From contig NZ_JBGEDP010000001.1 of assembly GCF_041206865.1 (NCBI RefSeq), positions 4,154,001 to 4,218,000 on the forward strand: DNA of 64,000 nt. The letters are read 5' to 3'. The notes below the pieces were generated by a model, which made no database searches, was not told the origin of the DNA, and worked only from the letters and a program-made list of their open reading frames with translations. The translations under genes and the position numbers were made by a program. The DNA comes from Mycobacterium sp. HUMS_12744610. GTDB taxonomy: Bacteria > Actinomycetota > Actinomycetes > Mycobacteriales > Mycobacteriaceae. Below, piece by piece: positions 8,074 through 19,621 of this stretch (positions are counted from its first letter, which is position 1; each line of letters begins with the position of its first letter).

Positions 8074-11000
8074 TCAGGCTCCTGTGAGCCGGGTGATCCA
8101 GGCGCGGGAGTCCGCGGGGTCGATCACGTCGTCCAGTTCGAAGGTGGTGGCCGACCGCAGCGCCTTGCCGTGCTGGTAGGCCGCGTCGACCAAACGGTCG
8201 AACAGTTGCTGCCGTTCGTCGGGATCCGCCTCGGCGAGTTCCTTGCGGAAGCCAAGCCGCACAGCACCTTCCAGGCCCATGCCGCCGATCTCCCCGGTGG
8301 GCCAGGCAACGGTGAACTGCGGCGCGCGGAACGAACCGCCGGCCATCGCCATGGCGCCCAGGCCGTACCCCTTGCGCAGGATGATCATTCCGACCGGCAC
8401 CGTCAGCCGCGCCCCGACGACGAACATCCGGCCGAACCGCCGCACGGTGGCCTCCTTCTCCGCGTCCGGCCCCACCATGAACCCCGGGGTGTCGCAGAGC
8501 GAGATCACCGGCAGCCGGAACGACTCGCACAGGCCCAGGAAGTCGCTGGCCTTGTCCGCGGCCTCGGCGTCGATCGCCCCGCCCAGGTGATGGCTGCTGT
8601 TGGCGATCAGCCCGTAGGCCGCCCCCTCGACGCGGACCAGGGCGGTGACGACCCCGACACCGTGGTCGGGCCGCAGCTCCAGGATCGAGCCGACGTCGAC
8701 GATCGACTCGATCGCCCGACGAATGTCGTAGGCGCGCAATCGGTTCTGCGGCACCACGTGCCGGGCCAGCCGCGGGTCCGGCGCCTCCCAGTCCTCCAGC
8801 GCGCCCTGGAAGTAGGAGAGGTAGCGCTTGGCCAGCGCCACCGCGTGCGCCTCGTCGCGGGCGACCAGGTCCACCACGCCGTTGTGCCGCTGCACCTCGA
8901 TCGGGCCGATCGCCTCCGGGGGGTACACGCCCAGCCCGCCGCCCTCGATCATCGCCGGCCCGCCCATCCCGATGTTGGCGTCGGGGGTCGCGATGATCAC
9001 GTCGCACACCCCGGCCAGCGCGGCGTTGCCGGCAAAACAGCGACCCGACACGATCGACACCAGCGGCACGCGGCCCCGCAGGCCGGCCAGCATCCGGAAG
9101 GTGGGCACGTCCAGCCCAGCGGCGCCGCCCACGTCGGTGTCCCCCGGCCGGCCGCCACCCCCCTCGGCGAACAGCACCACCGGGACGCGTCTGCGCGCCG
9201 CCAGGTCGAAGACCCGGTCGGTCTTGGCGTGGTTGCGCATGCCCTGGGTTCCGGCCAGCACGGTGTAGTCGTAGGAGACCACGACGGCCTCGGCGGCGGC
9301 CCGCCCGAACCGTTCGGCGCCGATGGTGGCCAGGCCGGCGACCAGGCCGTCGGCCGGGGTGTTGGCGATCAGGTCCTCCTCGGAGCGCCGGCTGCGCTGC
9401 GCGGCGATGGCCAGCGCGCCGTACTCGACGAAACTACCGGCGTCGACCAGGTCGGCCATGTTCTCCCGGGCGGTGCGCCGGCCCTGCTGGTGCCGCTTGG
9501 CGACCGCGGCCTCCCGGCCCTCGTCCAGGGTGCGCCGGTGCCGCTGCCGAACCTCCTCGAGGTCGGCCCGCTGCCGATCGAGATCGACTGCGGCAGAACC
9601 TGATCCGTTGCCGACGTGGGGACCCGTACGGGCGAACACCAGCAGCGGGTCGCCGGTCCCCACGACCTGCCCGGGGACCACCAGGACCCGGAGCGTGCGC
9701 AGCGCGCCGGGCGCGGTGAGCACGTGCTGCATCTTCATCGCCTCGAGGACCACCAGTTGGTCGCCGGGCCCGAACTCGGCGTCCTGGGTCGGCACCTCGA
9801 CCACGGTGCCGGCCAGGTGGGCGCGCAGCGGTTCCTCCCCCGGGTACAGCTCGACCTCCGCGGCACGCACCTCGCCCTCCCGCGACAGCGCCGCGGCCGC
9901 CAGCCCGGGGAGTTTCTCGTCGAGAAAGTCCGTGGTCACCCAGTCGGATTGAATTTCCTCCTGCGCCAACAACTCTCGCAGCAACCCGAGGTTCGTGCAG
10001 ATTCCCTCGACGGCGAACTCGCCCAGGGCGGTCCGGACCTTGCGCACCGCGGCCGGAAACGACGGCCCGCGCACGTGGGCGACGACCTTGGCCAGCAGCG
10101 AGTCGTAGTGGGGGGCGGCGACCAAACCCGTCCGGCCGTAGGTGTCGACGCGCACGCCGGGCCCGCTGGGCGGCGTGAACGCCGTCAGGGTGCCCGCCGC
10201 GGGCACGACGGAGCCGTCGGGGGCGAAGGTCTCCATGTTCACCCGGGCCTGGATCGCGATGCCCCGCCGCGCCGCGGGCTCGCCGATGATCTCGGTGCCG
10301 TCGGAGGCGATCCCGGCCGGAAGCCCCAGCTCGTAAAACGGTGCGCCACCGGCGATGGCCAGTTGCACGGCGACAAGGTCGATCCCCGTCGTCTCCTCGG
10401 TCACCGTGTGCTCCACCTGAATCCGCGGGTTGACCTCCAGGAAGACGAACTGCTCACCGGAGACCAGGAATTCGACGGTGGCCAGCCCGCGCAGGGCGAC
10501 CCGGGCGCACAGCCGGGCCGCGGCCCGATGCAGGCTGTGCCGCAGGGCGTCGGACAGCCCCTGGGCGGGGGCGATCTCGATCAGCTTCTGGTGGCGCCGC
10601 TGCAGGCTGCAGTCGCGGTCGCCGAGCGCGAGCGCGTGCGTCTGATGGCCGGCCGGCGCGGCTACGACCTGCACCTCGACGTGGCGGGCCGCGCCGAGCA
10701 CCGCCTCGGCGAACAGCGCCGGATCGCCGAATCCACGCTGGGCCTCGGCGGCGCACTGCCGGTAGGCCGCCTCGATCTGGTCGGCGGCGGTCACCTTGCG
10801 CATTCCGCGGCCACCGCCGCCGGCCAGCGCCTTGATCATGACGGCGCCGTCCCGGGCCGCGAAGAAGGCCGCGATGTCGGCGACGCTGCTGGGTCCCTCG
10901 GTGGCCGGCAGCACCGGCACGCCGGCGGCGACGGCCGCGGCGCGGGCCGATGACTTGTTGCCCACCAACTCGAGCGCGGCGGCGTCGGGTCCCACGAACG

Positions 11001-11298
11001 TGCGCCCGGCCGCCGCGCAGGCGCGCGCGAATTCGGCGTTCTCGCTGAGAAACCCGTACCCGGGGTGGATCAGTCCGGCGCCGGACCTGTCGGCGGCCGC
11101 GAGGATGGCGTGCTGGTCGAGGTAGGCCGCCGGCCCGGCGCCGGGAAGGCCGATCGCCTCGTCGGCCGCATGCACGTGCGGGCCTGCGGCGTCGTCCTCG
11201 GCGTACACCGCGACCGTCGTCATACCCAGTTCGGTTGCGGTGCGGACGATCCGGAGCGCGATCTCGCCGCGGTTGGCGATCAGCAGGGTCGCGCTCAC
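8074..11298 (-). CDS. single-chain biotin-dependent acyl-CoA carboxylase (BC-BCCP-CT fusion)
   Basis: 1074 residues. Biotin carboxylase domain (about 1-450): LLIANRGEIALRI, ATP-grasp loop KALAGGGGRGMRKV, and FLEVNPRIQVEHTVTE. Biotinyl domain (about 490-560): LEAMKM with the biotin Lys near 522. Carboxyltransferase domain (about 590-1070) with ANIGMGGPAMIEGGG and GFMVGPDAEKEA. It would carboxylate an acyl-CoA in one polypeptide; most mycobacterial enzymes use separate AccA and AccD chains. The start is the GTG overlapping the FadD stop (GTGA). The pairing with an acyl-CoA ligase suggests activation then carboxylation of an unusual acid. Substrate unknown. Confidence 0.93.
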   Translation of the reverse strand: MSATLLIANRGEIALRIVRTATELGMTTVAVYAEDDAAGPHVHAADEAIGLPGAGPAAYLDQHAILAAADRSGAGLIHPGYGFLSENAEFARACAAAGRTFVGPDAAALELVGNKSSARAAAVAAGVPVLPATEGPSSVADIAAFFAARDGAVMIKALAGGGGRGMRKVTAADQIEAAYRQCAAEAQRGFGDPALFAEAVLGAARHVEVQVVAAPAGHQTHALALGDRDCSLQRRHQKLIEIAPAQGLSDALRHSLHRAAARLCARVALRGLATVEFLVSGEQFVFLEVNPRIQVEHTVTEETTGIDLVAVQLAIAGGAPFYELGLPAGIASDGTEIIGEPAARRGIAIQARVNMETFAPDGSVVPAAGTLTAFTPPSGPGVRVDTYGRTGLVAAPHYDSLLAKVVAHVRGPSFPAAVRKVRTALGEFAVEGICTNLGLLRELLAQEEIQSDWVTTDFLDEKLPGLAAAALSREGEVRAAEVELYPGEEPLRAHLAGTVVEVPTQDAEFGPGDQLVVLEAMKMQHVLTAPGALRTLRVLVVPGQVVGTGDPLLVFARTGPHVGNGSGSAAVDLDRQRADLEEVRQRHRRTLDEGREAAVAKRHQQGRRTARENMADLVDAGSFVEYGALAIAAQRSRRSEEDLIANTPADGLVAGLATIGAERFGRAAAEAVVVSYDYTVLAGTQGMRNHAKTDRVFDLAARRRVPVVLFAEGGGGRPGDTDVGGAAGLDVPTFRMLAGLRGRVPLVSIVSGRCFAGNAALAGVCDVIIATPDANIGMGGPAMIEGGGLGVYPPEAIGPIEVQRHNGVVDLVARDEAHAVALAKRYLSYFQGALEDWEAPDPRLARHVVPQNRLRAYDIRRAIESIVDVGSILELRPDHGVGVVTALVRVEGAAYGLIANSSHHLGGAIDAEAADKASDFLGLCESFRLPVISLCDTPGFMVGPDAEKEATVRRFGRMFVVGARLTVPVGMIILRKGYGLGAMAMAGGSFRAPQFTVAWPTGEIGGMGLEGAVRLGFRKELAEADPDERQQLFDRLVDAAYQHGKALRSATTFELDDVIDPADSRAWITRLTGA

Positions 11299-12827
11299 CG
11301 CCACGGTTCGCCCCACCGCACCTGCTCGCGCAGCCTGCTCTTGAGCAGCTTGCCGCCGGGGTTGCGCGGCAACGCGCTGTCGACGACGGTGACGTACTGG
11401 GGAACCTTGTAGTCGGCGAGCTGTTCGCGGCAGTGGTCCATCACGGCGGCCACGTCGACGGTGTCCGGGCCACCAAACAGCACGGCGCCGACCTTCTCCC
11501 CCATGACGTCGTCGGGAACCGCCAGCACGCAGGCGTCCGCGACGCTCGGCGCGGACAGCAGCACGGCTTCGACCTCGACGCTCGAGACGTTCTCCCCGCC
11601 CCGGTTGATGATGTCCTTGAGCCGGTCGACGATGTGCACGCGGCCGGCGTCGTCGACGCGCACGACGTCGCCGGTGTGCAGCCAGCCGTCCACGATCGTG
11701 GCCGAGGTGGCCTCCGGGCGGTTCCAGTAGGAGCCGGTCACGTTGGCCCCGCGTGCCACCAACTCACCCGTCATCGGGTCGTCGCCGGCGGCGATCACCC
11801 CGAGGTCCACCGAAGGCACCGCGTAGCCAACCGAGTCGGCGTGCGCGACGGCGTCGGCGTCGGGCAGCACGGTCAGCAGCGAGGCCGTCTCGGTCATGCC
11901 GTAGCCGTTGAACACCGTGGCGGCCGGGAACGCGTCCTGCACCGACCGCACCAGCGACGGCGCGATCGGCGCGCCGCCGTAGCCCACCCACCGGACCGCG
12001 GAAACGTCCGCAGCCCGGAAGTTGCCGTGCCGCAACAGCAGCGAGTAGATGGCGGGCACGGTCACCAGGAAGGAGATCCGCTCGGCGGCCAGGGCGACGA
12101 GGAACCCGTCGAGGTCGAGGGTGGGCATGATCACCGCCGCCCCGCCCACGCGGGCGGCCACCAAAAGCTGCGAGTTGCAACCGGTCACGTGGAACAGCGG
12201 CACCGAGATGAGCGTGCGCAGCGCCTCGCCCAGGTCGGCCGGCTCGCCCATGCTGCGCAGCATGTTCTCGGTGTTGGTCAGGAAGGCCTCGTGCGTGGTG
12301 GGCACCCCCTTGGGGTGATCGGTGGTGCCCGACGTGTAGAACAGGGCGGCGGTGTCGGTATGCCGCAACTGGTGCGTCACATACGGTTCGCCGTCGGGGA
12401 GCGGCGTCTGTGGCGCCAGCTCCATCCGCGCACCCGAGTCGGACAGCACGAACGCGACCTCGGGTGGCGCCGAGCGCGTATTGACCGGCACCGCAACGCC
12501 ACCGGCCATCACGGTGCCCCAGAACGCCAGCACCCAGTCGATCCCGGCGGCGTAGCGCAGCGCGACGCGGTCCCCCGGTTGCAGACCGTCGGCGTGCAGC
12601 CCGCCGGCCACGCGCGCGGCACGGCGCCACAACTGCCGGTAGGTCAGCCGTTCGCCGCCCAGTTCGACCACCGCCTCGCCGTTGGGGCGGTTGTCGACCT
12701 GCTCGGCGAGCATGTCGAGCAGCGTGGCGGGCAGGCGGTCGTAGCGCGGGATGCCGTCGGCGCCGCGGGAGACGCCCGTCGTCGCGAATGGGTTGTGAGT
12801 GCGGGGAATCTCGGTCACTGCAGGCAT
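11295..12827 (-). CDS. acyl-CoA synthetase (FadD/AMP-binding family)
   Basis: The 510-residue adenylate-forming enzyme shows the P-loop LFYTSGTTDHPKGVPTTH, A5 GYGMTETA, hinge/ribose motif GWLHTGDVVRVD and A8-A10 NRGGENVSSVEVE and PRNPGGKLLKS with the catalytic Lys. It activates a carboxylic acid to its CoA thioester. An AAGGAG Shine-Dalgarno precedes the ATG. It is translationally coupled (GTGA) to the fused carboxylase, so its product is likely the carboxylase substrate. Confidence 0.93.
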   Translation of the reverse strand: MPAVTEIPRTHNPFATTGVSRGADGIPRYDRLPATLLDMLAEQVDNRPNGEAVVELGGERLTYRQLWRRAARVAGGLHADGLQPGDRVALRYAAGIDWVLAFWGTVMAGGVAVPVNTRSAPPEVAFVLSDSGARMELAPQTPLPDGEPYVTHQLRHTDTAALFYTSGTTDHPKGVPTTHEAFLTNTENMLRSMGEPADLGEALRTLISVPLFHVTGCNSQLLVAARVGGAAVIMPTLDLDGFLVALAAERISFLVTVPAIYSLLLRHGNFRAADVSAVRWVGYGGAPIAPSLVRSVQDAFPAATVFNGYGMTETASLLTVLPDADAVAHADSVGYAVPSVDLGVIAAGDDPMTGELVARGANVTGSYWNRPEATSATIVDGWLHTGDVVRVDDAGRVHIVDRLKDIINRGGENVSSVEVEAVLLSAPSVADACVLAVPDDVMGEKVGAVLFGGPDTVDVAAVMDHCREQLADYKVPQYVTVVDSALPRNPGGKLLKSRLREQVRWGEPWR

Positions 12828-12853
12828 GCCCGCTCCTTAATATCCGCCTCGCC

Positions 12854-12859
12854 TATCGT
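12854..12859 (+). promoter_or_regulatory. -10 hexamer for thioesterase gene
   Basis: TATCGT, 7 nt before the GTG at 12867. This suggests that GTG 12867 may be the leaderless start rather than ATG 12861. Confidence 0.4.
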
Positions 12860-12860
12860 G

Positions 12861-13706
12861 ATGGCGGTGACGATCGAGGATTCCGCCATCATGCCCGAGG
12901 CGTTCTTCACTGTCGACGGCGACTCCTACCTGCCCGGCGCGCTGACGCGCGGGCCGTGGGGCGGCGCCATGGGCGGTCAGGTCGTCGGCGGCCTGCTGGG
13001 CTGGGGCATCGAGCAGTCCGGTATCGACCCGGACCTACAGCCCGCCCGCCTCACCGTCGACCTGTTGCGTCCGGTTCTGCTCGAGCCGGTGCGGATCGAG
13101 GTCGCGGTGCAGCGGGAAGGCCGGCGCATCCGGCTCGTCGACGCCGCCCTGATCCAGAACGGCCGGCAGGTTGCACGCGCCAGTGCGCTGTTCCTGCGAC
13201 GGGGCGAGCATCCCGAGGGCGAGGTCTGGTCCGCCCCGGTGCGGATACCCCCGATTCCGGCAGGTTCCGACGGCCTTCCGCCGGGCATGCCGTTTCTCAT
13301 CTGGCGTTACGGGGCCACCGCGACGGGCACTCCCGGCCTCGCCGCCGGCGAGTGGGAGCAGGCGCACTCGCAGAAGTTCGTTTGGGCAAGGCTGATTCGC
13401 CCGATGGTGCAGGGCCACCCGCTCACGCCCTTCACCCGGCTGGCGTTCGTCGGTGACTTCACCAGCTCACTGACCCATTGGGGCACCGGCGGATTGCGCT
13501 ACATCAACGCCGACTACACCGTCACCGCCAGCCGGCTGCCCGACGGCGAGTACCTCGGCCTGGCGGCCGCGAGCCATTTCGGCGCCGCCGGCGTGGCGAC
13601 CGGCAGTGCGACGCTGTTCGACCGGCACGGCCCCCTCGGGACCAGCTGCGCGCTGGCTTTGGCGCAACCCGCCGACGCGTTCCAGCCGCCTCATCCCATC
13701 AGCTGA
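12861..13706 (+). CDS. double-hotdog acyl-CoA thioesterase family protein
   Basis: 281 residues. The N-terminal hotdog carries RGPWGGAMGGQVVGGLLGWGIE, then LTVDLLRPVLLEPVRIEV. The C-terminal hotdog carries FTRLAFVGDFTSSLTHWG and INADYTVTASRLPDGEYLGL, as in TesB-like proteins of the thioesterase superfamily. It would hydrolyse acyl-CoA. It is divergent from the FadD-carboxylase operon (33 nt between starts) and so is likely co-regulated with it. The start could be GTG 12867, which fits a leaderless promoter. Its stop overlaps the convergent flavodoxin gene by 16 bp. Confidence 0.85.
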   Translation: MAVTIEDSAIMPEAFFTVDGDSYLPGALTRGPWGGAMGGQVVGGLLGWGIEQSGIDPDLQPARLTVDLLRPVLLEPVRIEVAVQREGRRIRLVDAALIQNGRQVARASALFLRRGEHPEGEVWSAPVRIPPIPAGSDGLPPGMPFLIWRYGATATGTPGLAAGEWEQAHSQKFVWARLIRPMVQGHPLTPFTRLAFVGDFTSSLTHWGTGGLRYINADYTVTASRLPDGEYLGLAAASHFGAAGVATGSATLFDRHGPLGTSCALALAQPADAFQPPHPIS

Positions 13707-14142
13707 GCAGCCACCGTCGCCCCGAGATTCCAGCACGATTCCAGGTCGTCCTTGCTCGGCTTACCCGAAACCACCACGTTCTCAGCCGCTTTGACCCAGC
13801 CCAGCCCGGTGGTGATGGCGTCGACGGCCCGCTCGGCGCCTTCGGTGCCCTCGTTGCCGTGCAGGTACAGGCCGAACGGGCGCCCGCGGGTGGCGTCGAG
13901 GCAAGGGTAGTAGCAGACGTCGAACGCGTGCTTGAGGGCACCGCTCATGTAACCCAGGTTGGCCGGGGTGCCCAGCAGGTAGCCGTCCGCCTGCAGCATG
14001 TCGGCCGGGGAGAGGGTCAGGGCGGCGCGACGGATCACCTCCACTCCCTCGATCTCGGGATCGGTGGCGCCCGACAGCACCGCCTCGAACATCGCCTGCG
14101 TGTGCGGCGACGGCGTGTGGTGCACGATCAGCAGCTTTTTCG

Positions 14143-14146
<4 letters not shown>
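13691..14146 (-). CDS. flavodoxin-like protein
   Basis: The 151-residue product begins KKLLIVHHTPSPHTQAMFEAV, a flavodoxin/NADPH-dependent FMN reductase phosphate-binding loop (TPSPHT), followed by YLLGTPANLGYMSGALKHAFD. It probably carries FMN. Its ATG overlaps the stop of the membrane protein gene upstream (ATGA), so it is the third gene of the dapB operon. It corresponds to Rv2771c by position. Partner unknown. Confidence 0.85.
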
Positions 14147-16817
<2,671 letters not shown>

Positions 16818-16822
16818 TGACT

Positions 16823-17911
16823 TCAGAGCTTGAAACGCCCCGCGAAGCCGCGCAGCGGCAGGTCCGCGCTGGTGATCAGGCCCGGCGGCGCCGCCACCAC
16901 CGACTTGATCGACGCCAGCGCGGGCATTCCCGTCACGGTCATCCCGATGGAGGCGAAGTTGTCCGGGTTGGACAGGTCCACCCCGGGCCTGGGGAAGATC
17001 ATGTGCTTGTTGTAGATGCAGGGATCACCCTTGATCTGGGTGATGTAGCAGCCCTTGATGTCCCAGCTCGGGTCGGTGTGCGGGGTCATCTGCCATTCCA
17101 GGTGCGTCTCGACCCGGGGCACGCCGTCGACCATGCCCTGGTACTTGATGTAGTTGCCGCCCAGCGATCCCTTGGGCAGGGTGTACCAGCCGAGGTCGAC
17201 GTCCTTGGTGCACGCGCCCAACTCGTAGCTGAACTTCACCTCGTCCAGCGGCAGGTCGAAGCAGTCGGCCATCATCAGCACGCTGTCGGCGAACACCCGG
17301 GTGTACTTCTCCAGCTTGGCCGGAATTTCCGGATCGTCAACTGGCAGGCCGTAACCCACCTCGATCCAGGTGTCCTTGGAGTGGTGGCACGACACGTCGA
17401 CGGACTCGATCGTGGTCACGTTCTCGATCTCGGCCACGTCGGCCGAGCAGACAACGCCCAGAATCTGATTCAGGCCCGGGTTCATCCCGGTGCCGTAGAA
17501 CGTCGCGCCGCCCTTCGCGCAGGCCTCCGAGAGCAGCTGCGTCACCGGCTTGCCCGACGGGTGCGGATGATTCTTGTCGCGGTGCCACCCGGTGATCCAG
17601 TCGGCGGTGGTCACGACGTTGATCCCCGCCTCGAGCACCCTGACGTAGAGGTCCTCGTCGGGAAACACACCATGGAAGGTGAGCACGTCGGGCCGGGCGG
17701 CGATGATCTCCTCGACGGTGCCGGTGGCCATCACCCCGACCGGGCCGATGCCGGCCAGCTCCCCGACGTCGCGGCCGACTTTGTCCGGCGAATAGCAGTG
17801 CACGCCAACCAGTTCCAGGTCGGGCTGGGTGGCGATCCGCTTGATCATCTCCTTGCCGACGTTGCCGGTGGCCACCTGGAACACGCGGGTCGGTCGAGCG
17901 GGTGCATTCAT
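16823..17911 (-). CDS. dihydrodipicolinate-reductase-like dehydrogenase
   Basis: The 362-residue product has an N-terminal Rossmann domain (RVFQVATGNVGKEMIKRI) and the mid-region motifs YGTGMNPGLNQILGVV and GYGLPVDDPE seen in the DapB-like/diaminopentanoate dehydrogenase family widespread in mycobacteria. It is probably an NAD(P)-dependent oxidoreductase on a non-amino-acid substrate. An AAAGG Shine-Dalgarno precedes the ATG. It starts 6 nt after the Rieske oxygenase stop, so the two form an operon facing a TetR regulator. Confidence 0.85.
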   Translation of the reverse strand: MNAPARPTRVFQVATGNVGKEMIKRIATQPDLELVGVHCYSPDKVGRDVGELAGIGPVGVMATGTVEEIIAARPDVLTFHGVFPDEDLYVRVLEAGINVVTTADWITGWHRDKNHPHPSGKPVTQLLSEACAKGGATFYGTGMNPGLNQILGVVCSADVAEIENVTTIESVDVSCHHSKDTWIEVGYGLPVDDPEIPAKLEKYTRVFADSVLMMADCFDLPLDEVKFSYELGACTKDVDLGWYTLPKGSLGGNYIKYQGMVDGVPRVETHLEWQMTPHTDPSWDIKGCYITQIKGDPCIYNKHMIFPRPGVDLSNPDNFASIGMTVTGMPALASIKSVVAAPPGLITSADLPLRGFAGRFKL

Positions 17912-17917
17912 TCGCGT

Positions 17918-18898
17918 TCAGCCTTTCTCGTAGAACTGCTTGGCCCACGCCCGGATTGCGGTGAAACCCTCGTACTCGTCGGTGGTCAGCCCCGGCGGGT
18001 CCGAGTAGCGCTGGTGCGCCCAGATATCGATGTCCTGCGTGAACTGGCGGATCACTTCCTGCCCGAACTCACACGCCTTCCGCTCGGCCCGCTCCGGATC
18101 CTTGCCCGGCGACCTGCCGATGTAGACCATGAACCGGACATCGGAGGTGGACTCGTCGACGGGGGTGATCGCCGAGATCGTCCGATTGTCGACCATCCCC
18201 CAACTCTTGGTCACCGCGATTCCCAGACCGCCGTTGATGGCCTGCACGCCGCTGTTGACGTCCTCGATCCTCTGGCCGTCGTCGCCCTCGAACGTGATGG
18301 TGAAGTCGACGTAGGACACCGCGTCGGCGAAGTCGTGGCGGGTGAAGACCGGCACGATCGGGGTGTGGTGCACGAACTTGAAATGCGCGAAGTCGACCCC
18401 GTTTTCGAGCACGTACTGCGGGTGCAATTCCAGGCCCGCGCGGTAGAGCCGCTGCTGCGGGTAGTAGTCGCCGGCGCTGCTGCCGTCGCCGAACGCGGCG
18501 AAGACGTCGGGCGCCTCGAAGTACGGCTCGCGGCGCTGCACGTCGTGCCAGATGTAGACCGACTCGTTCCGCTCGACCACGGGGTAGGTCCGGATCCGCC
18601 TGCCGCGGTTGGGGTGGTCCTGGTACGGGATGCGGACGTTGCGGCCCTGCTGATTCCACTGCCACCCGTGGAACGGGCACTGCAGCACCTCACCGACCAC
18701 CTGACCGCCATAGCCCAGGTGCGCCCCGAGGTGTTCGCAGTAGGCGTTCATTACGGTGAGCTCGCCGGACTCGGCCCGCCACGCGACCATCTCCTGGTCG
18801 AAATACTTCATCTTGTGGACGTCGCCGATGCCGATCTCGTCGGACCAGGCGACCTGGAACCATCCGGTCGGTTTCATCGACAACGGCGGCTTAGCCAT
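17918..18898 (-). CDS. Rieske non-heme iron oxygenase, KshA-like
   Basis: 326 residues. The Rieske [2Fe-2S] ligands are Cys54-x-His56 and Cys74-x2-His77 (YCEHLGAHLG, then CPFHGW). The catalytic domain has NGVDFAHFKFVHH, providing mononuclear iron histidines. The architecture and length resemble 3-ketosteroid 9-alpha-hydroxylase oxygenase components, but the substrate is inferred only. It needs a reductase encoded elsewhere; none is in this operon. It is first in a two-gene operon with a DapB-like dehydrogenase and divergent from a TetR gene. Confidence 0.9.
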   Translation of the reverse strand: MAKPPLSMKPTGWFQVAWSDEIGIGDVHKMKYFDQEMVAWRAESGELTVMNAYCEHLGAHLGYGGQVVGEVLQCPFHGWQWNQQGRNVRIPYQDHPNRGRRIRTYPVVERNESVYIWHDVQRREPYFEAPDVFAAFGDGSSAGDYYPQQRLYRAGLELHPQYVLENGVDFAHFKFVHHTPIVPVFTRHDFADAVSYVDFTITFEGDDGQRIEDVNSGVQAINGGLGIAVTKSWGMVDNRTISAITPVDESTSDVRFMVYIGRSPGKDPERAERKACEFGQEVIRQFTQDIDIWAHQRYSDPPGLTTDEYEGFTAIRAWAKQFYEKG

Positions 18899-18906
18899 GT
18901 GTACGA

Positions 18907-18912
18907 ATGATA
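18907..18912 (-). promoter_or_regulatory. -10 hexamer for Rieske oxygenase operon
   Basis: TATCAT on the minus strand, 8 nt before the ATG; leaderless or nearly so. It lies in the intergenic gap shared with the TetR gene. Confidence 0.45.
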
Positions 18913-18966
18913 GGAGGCTCGCACCAGAAATCAAAGTACCCTCTATGAAAACATGGATGGCCTCAC

Positions 18967-18972
18967 TAGGCT
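18967..18972 (+). promoter_or_regulatory. -10 hexamer for TetR gene
   Basis: TAGGCT, 7 nt before GTG 18980. This favours 18980 over the upstream ATG 18953 as the TetR start. Confidence 0.5.
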
Positions 18973-18979
18973 CGGCCGT

Positions 18980-19621
18980 GTGACAGGCACCGATGTCGCG
19001 GGCCGACGCCCGAACCGCCGCGGCCAGGCGACTCGCGAGAGCATGCTGGAGGCCGCGCTGACGTCGCTGGCCTCCGGCGATCCGGGCTCGGTGTCGGCCA
19101 ACCGCATCGCCAAGGAGATCGGCGCCACCTGGGGCGCGGTGCAGTACCAGTTCGGCGACACCGACGGATTCTGGGCCGCGGTGCTGCACCGCACGGCCGA
19201 GCGCCGCGCCGCGACGATCTCGACGCTGGCAACGGCCACGCAGCCCGAGGTGCCCCTGCGCGAACGAGTCGGCGCCATCGTCGACACCCTCTACCGGGGA
19301 CTGGCGTCGCCGGATTCGCGGGCGATCGAAAACCTGCGGGCGGCACTGCCCCGGGACCCGAAGGAACTCGAACGCCTCTACCCGCGCACCGCGGCCGAGC
19401 TGTTCTCCTGGGGCAAGAGCTGGCTGGAGACCTGCCAGAACGCCTTCGCCGGGCTCGGCGTCGACCCCGAGCGGGTCCGCGAGGTGGCCACCCTCATCCC
19501 CGGCGCCATGCGCGGCCTGGTGTCCGAGCGCCAACTGGGTTCCTACGCCGACCTCGACATGGCACGGCGGGGTCTGACCAACGCGTTGGTCGCCTATCTG
19601 GAACAGTCCCGGGTGGAATGA
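18980..19621 (+). CDS. TetR-family transcriptional regulator
   Basis: 213 residues. The N-terminal HTH is RRGQATRESMLEAALTSLA, then VSANRIAKEIGATWGAVQYQFGD (the family normally ends YYYF or similar). The all-helical ligand domain follows. It is divergent from the Rieske/DapB-like operon, which is its most likely target. The start GTG is chosen from the leaderless TAGGCT; ATG 18953 would add nine residues. Its stop overlaps the GNAT start by 4 bp. Confidence 0.9.
   Translation: MTGTDVAGRRPNRRGQATRESMLEAALTSLASGDPGSVSANRIAKEIGATWGAVQYQFGDTDGFWAAVLHRTAERRAATISTLATATQPEVPLRERVGAIVDTLYRGLASPDSRAIENLRAALPRDPKELERLYPRTAAELFSWGKSWLETCQNAFAGLGVDPERVREVATLIPGAMRGLVSERQLGSYADLDMARRGLTNALVAYLEQSRVE

Noticed and set aside
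11235..12860. Long N-terminal extension in frame with the thioesterase
   Set aside because: Antisense to the FadD gene; thioesterase homology and the promoter hexamer begin near 12861.
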